Shown piece after piece: positions 13,668 through 16,994 of a stretch of 16,994 nucleotides of DNA. Location of the stretch: the NCBI GenBank assembly GCA_015259105.1, contig JABZGZ010000024.1:1-16994 (forward strand), in the 5' to 3' direction. Position 1 is the stretch's first letter, and each line of letters begins with the position of its first letter. The stretch comes from Atopobium sp. (GTDB lineage Bacteria; Actinomycetota; Coriobacteriia; Coriobacteriales; Atopobiaceae). A program made the position numbers and the translations under genes. The notes beneath the pieces are model-generated. The model made no database searches. It was given only the letters and a program-made list of their open reading frames with translations, and had not been told where the DNA came from.

Positions 13668-14333
13668 ATGGCACGTAAAAATAGCTGTGTAGCTTCCTTT
13701 CTAGGGAGTTCAAGAGAGAAAAGTAGGCTTACACAGAAAGAAGTTTCTGCTAAAACTGGTATTCCGCTCGGCACAATTAGGCGTTGGGAGCAAGGCCAAA
13801 ATGATCCTGATTTAAACTCCCTTATCCAACTTGTTAAACTTTACGGGGTTTCCTTAGATTCAATTCTTGAAATAGGAGTTGCTGGAGATAATAGCGTTAA
13901 TTGCAATCGTAACTCTAGAATGACGTCTGTTTCACTTTTAAGTGGGATTACTGCTACCGCTTCTATTGAGGTGATAAATTCTGATGAAACTTACGATATT
14001 CCATCAGATATCTATGACAGATACCCACAGGCTTTTCTTCTTAAGGTTGTAGGCGATTCTATGAACCGTGTACTGCCAAATGGTTGCTATGCGCTCGTTA
14101 ATCCTTGCCAAGAAGCATCTAAGCCTATGAAGGCATATGCAGTATGTGTGAATGGCTTTGACGTAACTATTAAGCGCGTGAAGCCATTATCAAATGGCTA
14201 CGAGCTCATCCCAGACAGCATTGATCCTACTTATAGACCTCAGATATTTGACTTCAACGAGATTGACACACAGCCCGTTTCTATTATTGGTGAGGTTGTG
14301 TGGTATTTAGTGCCTTTTGGCTTTGAGATTTAA
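13668..14333 (+). CDS. CI/LexA-like repressor (XRE helix-turn-helix plus S24 peptidase domain)
   Basis: This is a 221-residue phage-type repressor. The XRE HTH lies at ~8-64 (RLTQKEVSAKTGIPLGTIRRWEQG). The S24 domain lies at ~86-215 with catalytic Ser S131 in VVGDSMN and Lys K169 in VTIKRV, 38 residues apart, as in LexA/CI. In the region where LexA has its cleavable Ala-Gly, this protein reads SGITATASIEV, so the canonical AG is missing. An AG occurs only further upstream at 72-73. Self-cleavage is therefore uncertain. ATG 13668 follows AAAGGTGG at 13655-13662; an in-frame GTG at 13659 overlaps that site and is unlikely. The DNA is visibly AT-richer than the genes before tRNA-Leu. It probably governs its own promoter and possibly the adjacent toxin-antitoxin-chaperone genes. 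Confidence 0.9.
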   Translation: MARKNSCVASFLGSSREKSRLTQKEVSAKTGIPLGTIRRWEQGQNDPDLNSLIQLVKLYGVSLDSILEIGVAGDNSVNCNRNSRMTSVSLLSGITATASIEVINSDETYDIPSDIYDRYPQAFLLKVVGDSMNRVLPNGCYALVNPCQEASKPMKAYAVCVNGFDVTIKRVKPLSNGYELIPDSIDPTYRPQIFDFNEIDTQPVSIIGEVVWYLVPFGFEI

Positions 14334-14360
14334 GAGAAAGGAAACCAAACCCCTTTTTTT
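14334..14360 (+). terminator. Weak terminator candidate after the repressor gene
   Basis: GAGAAAGG (14334-14341) can pair with CCTTTTTT (14352-14359), using G-U wobbles, and the 3' arm is itself a seven-T run. It would separate the repressor transcript from the toxin operon. Confidence 0.4.
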
Positions 14361-14379
14361 GCAAGAATTATTGTAATTT

Positions 14380-14398
14380 TGTTAGCATAACGCTAACA
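14380..14398. promoter_or_regulatory. Operator-like palindrome in front of the toxin gene
   Basis: TGTTAGC (14380-14386), a 5-bp spacer and GCTAACA (14392-14398) form a perfect 19-bp inverted repeat about 12 bp before the toxin ribosome site. A weak promoter (TTGCAA 14359-14364, TAGCAT 14383-14388, 18-bp gap) would have its -10 inside the palindrome. This is the typical layout of an antitoxin-autoregulated TA operon, since MqsA-type antitoxins bind palindromes through their C-terminal HTH. Confidence 0.65.
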
Positions 14399-14417
14399 TC
14401 TAGAGAAAGAAGGAGGA

Positions 14418-14744
14418 GTGAGAAGGTCTAGAAGCAAGCCAACATACAACTTGCAAACAGTTAAGAATCTCTGTTCTTCTGGTGACATTTTAATAAAAGA
14501 TACAGTTGCTAGAGGTCTTATAAATCGTGGTTATATGCGAGTCCAGGCGCACATAAAGGGTTTAATCAGCAATTTGAATACTAAAGATTTCAGGCAGAGC
14601 ATAGAACTTGAAAAGTTTCGTCCATACTACGGGGATGTGTATATCACATCTTTTGATGATGAGGACTGGTATGTAAAGTTTTATGTTGAAGAAGGCAAGA
14701 CTGTCATCTTACTCTCAGCGAAATATGACGGAGAGCCTTTTTAG
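14418..14744 (+). CDS. mqsR: MqsR-like toxin of a toxin-antitoxin-chaperone module
   Basis: This is a 108-residue protein of RelE-fold size resembling the MqsR mRNA interferases. The family pattern K-P-x-Y-x-L-x-x-V-K (7-16), an N-terminal helical part, DFRQSIE (57-63) where E. coli MqsR has DFYKSMT, PYYGDVY (69-75) for WQDVYRP, WYVKF (84-88) for VYLKI and LLSAKYD (98-104) for IVSFKEK. Of the E. coli active-site residues K56, Q68, Y81 and K96, the last two appear kept (Y85, K102), while the first two become Q60 and G72. It is therefore a divergent branch or has altered activity. The only in-frame start is GTG 14418, only 1 nt after a strong AGGAGG, an unusual spacing that may limit toxin synthesis. 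The downstream antitoxin ribosome site overlaps its stop codon. Family assignment is by motif recognition. Confidence 0.75.
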   Translation: MRRSRSKPTYNLQTVKNLCSSGDILIKDTVARGLINRGYMRVQAHIKGLISNLNTKDFRQSIELEKFRPYYGDVYITSFDDEDWYVKFYVEEGKTVILLSAKYDGEPF

Positions 14745-14754
14745 AGGAGGAATG

Positions 14755-15270
14755 ATGATTTGCACTGAGTGCGGTCATGAGCTTGTAAAGGTTGCTACCC
14801 CGCTTGAGGAAGAGTTAAAGGGCGAGAAGTTTGTTATTAATGATATTGAGCGCTATGAATGCCCAAAGTGTGGTAGCTATGAGCTCAATCTTAATATGGC
14901 AGATAAGCTTAATACAGCTATTTGGGAACAGTATTGTAAAAAGCACGGGATACTAGGTCCTGAACAGATCAAAAAGATTCGTACAGAGCTTGGTGTAACT
15001 CAAAGAGAGCTACAACAAATGCTTTGTGTTTCTCATCCAACAGTTTCAAGATGGGAGACGGGGACCTTCGTTCCTTCGCTCCAGTCAAGTCGGGAAATGG
15101 AAGCATTGCGTGATTGTCCTGCTTTTGCTAGCTATTTAATGAGTAAGGCAGAAATACATCCAAAGAGCAAAAACAGCTATCAAAAGACAATTAAGTTCAA
15201 AGTACACGATGGGTTTAAGCGTTCGCAAAATGACTTTAATCAAATAGACTTAACTCTGAACGAGGGGTAA
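14755..15270 (+). CDS. mqsA: MqsA-like antitoxin (zinc finger + XRE HTH) with C-terminal extension
   Basis: This is a 171-residue antitoxin. Two CxxC pairs, C3/C6 and C36/C39, match the zinc ligands of E. coli MqsA (C3, C6, C37, C40), and this N-terminal domain is the toxin-binding part. An XRE-type HTH follows at ~68-112 (IRTELGVTQRELQQMLCVSHPTVSRWETG). E. coli MqsA ends at 131 residues. Here a further ~40 residues (ending FKRSQNDFNQIDLTLNEG) follow the HTH. In known TAC modules such a tail is the chaperone-addiction sequence that the SecB-like partner binds, and the SecB-like gene is indeed next. ATG 14755 is taken over ATG 14752, as AGGAGG ends at 14750. The gene starts 10 bp after the toxin stop. 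Confidence 0.82.
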   Translation: MICTECGHELVKVATPLEEELKGEKFVINDIERYECPKCGSYELNLNMADKLNTAIWEQYCKKHGILGPEQIKKIRTELGVTQRELQQMLCVSHPTVSRWETGTFVPSLQSSREMEALRDCPAFASYLMSKAEIHPKSKNSYQKTIKFKVHDGFKRSQNDFNQIDLTLNEG

Positions 15271-15273
15271 ATA

Positions 15274-15702
15274 ATGAAAGAAGTATCTGTTGAAGTTGCT
15301 CCAATTATACTAAGCTCTTATGACTTTTTAGATTTTTCATATAAGGTTAATTTAAAACAAAAAGATGAGAATAAAGATCAGGATAATCTAAATAGAGTCG
15401 GCATCAATATTAGTGTTGAGGCTTCAACTAACAATGATAGTAATTTGAGCTCTGTCGAGCTTGATGCCTCCGTGACTGCAAGGAAATCCGACGATGATGC
15501 AGTTGATGAATTTTCAGCACATATTTGCATCAGGGGTATTTTTACTGTTTTAGATGATTCTTTGTCTTCTACAAAAATAAAGAACTATTTAGCCAAATCA
15601 GGCGCTTCGGAGTTGTACCAAATAGTAAGAGATCGTATAGTCCGTTGCTCTCAAGATACTCCATTTGGCTATTTAATGTTGCCAAGTATGCTTTTTAAAT
15701 AA
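15274..15702 (+). CDS. SecB-like chaperone of a toxin-antitoxin-chaperone module
   Basis: This is a 142-residue protein with the SecB pattern. An N-terminal four-strand beta part (residues ~20-92) ends in the strand FSAHICIRGIF (80-90), like the SecB FEVEVxQAGIF strand. Helical segments follow (NYLAKSGASELYQIVRDRIVRCS, 104-126) and then DTPFGYLMLPSMLF (128-141), matching the SecB ending ...FPxLxLxPxxFxxLF. It has a polar loop of Asp/Asn at 31-58. It begins 3 bp after the antitoxin stop, with ribosome site GAGGGG 15262-15267. Monoderm actinobacteria lack general SecB, so its position right after MqsRA-like genes argues for a dedicated antitoxin chaperone as in M. tuberculosis HigBA-Rv1957. Assignment rests on pattern, length and context, not on a search. 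Confidence 0.75.
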   Translation: MKEVSVEVAPIILSSYDFLDFSYKVNLKQKDENKDQDNLNRVGINISVEASTNNDSNLSSVELDASVTARKSDDDAVDEFSAHICIRGIFTVLDDSLSSTKIKNYLAKSGASELYQIVRDRIVRCSQDTPFGYLMLPSMLFK

Positions 15703-15916
15703 GAAAAAAATTTCCTGTGTTCGTAAAGATAAGGTAAGCGTAATCTTAGCTACTAAAAAAGAGGAATACTAGTAAAATAAAACAAATTCTCTATGGGGGT
15801 TATTAATTTTTTTAGAGAGGGTTATTTTCGATTTTTAAGAAAATTTCGTTTGTTGACTATCTTTTTTCTATTAACTTTCTTTTGTAGACACTATTCTGTT
15901 CTCTTTCAGAAACTTG

Positions 15917-15922
15917 TATACT
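15917..15922 (+). promoter_or_regulatory. Candidate -10 box and operator for the GntR fusion gene
   Basis: TATACT (15917-15922) is a good -10 about 57 bp before the gene. It overlaps GTATAC (15916-15921), which fits the GT-N-TA-N-AC type of HutC-subfamily GntR sites. ACTTGT occurs at 15912 and 15923 on either side. No good -35 is seen. The gap 15703-15978 is otherwise AT-rich, without a gene or a clear terminator; GGGTTATT occurs twice (about 15796 and 15818). Confidence 0.4.
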
Positions 15923-15978
15923 ACTTGTCTTGTACCTAACGTATGCATGACTAATTTCTAGCTCACTTCGGAGGACCT

Positions 15979-16994
15979 ATGTCGTTTGAGACAGGAGTTT
16001 TTCCGGTTTTAGTTTCTGAGGACGAAGCTCTAGAGTCATTATCCCCACAGGTCAGGGGAGGACTCAACACGTCGTCTGCCACACCTCTTCATGTTCAACT
16101 GTCAGATTTAATGCGCGTCAAAATTCTGTCAGAAGACTGGAAGGCAGGAACGTATATTCCGTCTGAGGCAGAATTTATGGCGCAGTATGGTGTCAGCCGA
16201 GGAACCATCAGAAAAGCCATTCAATCCCTGGTCAAAGAGGGTTTGCTGCTCACTCAAAAGGGTCGAGCAACGCAGGTTATTTCTAACACCGTTCGACATG
16301 CGGCGGGAAATACTGTGCTTTCATTTGCAGCCGCACTTAGAGATGGCGGCTTTGAGTATCGAACTGAAGTCCTCTTTAAGCAGGTAGTTCCTGCAGATCA
16401 AGCCGTTGCCGAGCACCTGGAGATTCCAATTGGCTCTGACGTGCTCTTTTTACGTCGTGTCAGGAGTGTCTCGGATAGGCCCGTGGTGGGCCAAGAATCG
16501 TGGTCCAACCTGCTTGTTTGTCCCCAGCTTGAAGAGGCGGACTTTGAGAATGAATCGCTCTTTGACGCGGTTGAAAGAACTTCTCAAAAAGAGATTGCGC
16601 GCTCTCGCATGCGCTATCAGTCGCAAATTGCAGGCAAAGATCATGCCGATTATCTGCAGTGTTCTCCAAATGAGGCTTTGCTTGTACTTGAGCAGGTAAT
16701 TGAGCTGTCCGACGGCAACTGCATTGAGTGGAGTCAGACTTGGCTTGCCCCACATCAGAGTGTTGTTGGGGTTTCCGAGCAGGTAGACGGCTCTATTGGT
16801 CCTCTCGACATCTCCTCGGTCCGCCAGTCAGAGCACGTGGACGTATCACCGACTTCTACAGAAATAGACTCTGATCAGCGCGCGCAGCTTGAGTTTGATC
16901 TGCGTCACGAAGCGCTAGAGGTGCGTCGAGGCATTATCGAGCTGGCACATCGCTACAGCTCAACGCCGTTCCATATTGGCGGCGCATGTTCCGT
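15979..16994 (+). CDS. GntR/HutC-family regulator fused to a transketolase-like N-terminal domain (3' end outside window)
   Basis: This frame starts at ATG 15979 (ribosome site GGAGG, 15970-15974) and runs uninterrupted for 338 codons to the window edge. Residues ~36-103 are a GntR winged helix (LHVQLSDLMRVKILSEDW; IPSEAEFMAQYGVSRGTIRKAI). Residues ~113-265 are a UTRA ligand-sensing domain of the HutC subfamily (LFLRRVRSVSDRPVVGQESW; LLVLEQVIEL). A normal HutC regulator would end near 240-260. Here a polar linker (~268-300) leads to AQLEFDLRHEALEVRRGII (302-320) and FHIGGACS (331-338), which looks like the first helix and the HxGG..S cofactor motif of a transketolase N-terminal (thiamine diphosphate) domain. 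The GntR and UTRA calls are firm. The transketolase call rests on about 38 residues and its proper test is the sequence beyond the window. Confidence 0.8.
   Translation, partial: MSFETGVFPVLVSEDEALESLSPQVRGGLNTSSATPLHVQLSDLMRVKILSEDWKAGTYIPSEAEFMAQYGVSRGTIRKAIQSLVKEGLLLTQKGRATQVISNTVRHAAGNTVLSFAAALRDGGFEYRTEVLFKQVVPADQAVAEHLEIPIGSDVLFLRRVRSVSDRPVVGQESWSNLLVCPQLEEADFENESLFDAVERTSQKEIARSRMRYQSQIAGKDHADYLQCSPNEALLVLEQVIELSDGNCIEWSQTWLAPHQSVVGVSEQVDGSIGPLDISSVRQSEHVDVSPTSTEIDSDQRAQLEFDLRHEALEVRRGIIELAHRYSSTPFHIGGACS

Noticed and set aside
13499..13774. 91-codon minus-strand frame opposite the repressor start
   Set aside because: It overlaps the repressor promoter and HTH coding region. It has no recognisable domain and is rich in Leu/Phe simply from AT-rich DNA.

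Overview
The window looks like a chromosomal stretch from an actinobacterium, most likely of the class Coriobacteriia (Atopobium/Lancefieldella/Olsenella type). This is inferred from the GC content near 50 percent, the gene set and order (mfd, Gfo/Idh oxidoreductase, mazG, FtsB/DivIC-like protein, ppx, tRNA-Leu) and the many alanine-rich low-complexity insertions. No 16S rRNA or other decisive marker is present, so the placement is an inference.

Positions 1-3400: the 3' end of a secreted or lipoprotein-like gene, then tRNA-Asp(GTC) with a good promoter and a terminator. These are followed by a HAD-IB phosphatase, a 15-bp tandem array that starts at its stop codon, an Rrf2-type regulator with four cysteines and a MutY-like DNA glycosylase. 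The glycosylase lacks the usual iron-sulfur cluster ligands. Positions 3400-5640: a rubrerythrin gene with an unusual leader (Fur-like box, possible 31-codon leader ORF, hairpin), a strong bidirectional terminator and a 480-bp gene-free stretch full of 30-bp and 35-bp repeats. Endonuclease III (nth) follows on the minus strand, divergent from mfd. The theme here is oxidative-stress defence and base excision repair.

Positions 5641-13448: a plus-strand housekeeping run. It contains mfd (transcription-repair coupling), a Gfo/Idh/MocA oxidoreductase, mazG (NTP pyrophosphohydrolase), an FtsB/DivIC-like division protein with long disordered tails, a Ppx/GppA phosphatase overlapping it by one base, and tRNA-Leu(TAA).

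Positions 13449-15978: an AT-richer accessory island directly behind tRNA-Leu. It holds a CI/LexA-like (XRE + S24) repressor, then three tightly packed genes: an MqsR-like toxin, an MqsA-like zinc/HTH antitoxin with an extra 40-residue tail, and a SecB-like chaperone. This is the architecture of a toxin-antitoxin-chaperone (TAC) module, here with an MqsRA core, next to a phage-type repressor. Palindromes in front of the repressor and in front of the toxin look like operators. No integrase and no second att site lie in the window.

Positions 15979-16994 (cut by the window end): a GntR/HutC regulator with a UTRA domain whose reading frame continues, without a stop, into sequence resembling the start of a transketolase. 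It appears to be a regulator-enzyme fusion.

The main points for a second look are the TAC module, the GntR-transketolase fusion, a strongly over-represented 10-mer (CGAGAAACCC, six exact copies), tandem arrays growing out of stop codons, and the Fe-S-less MutY homologue.
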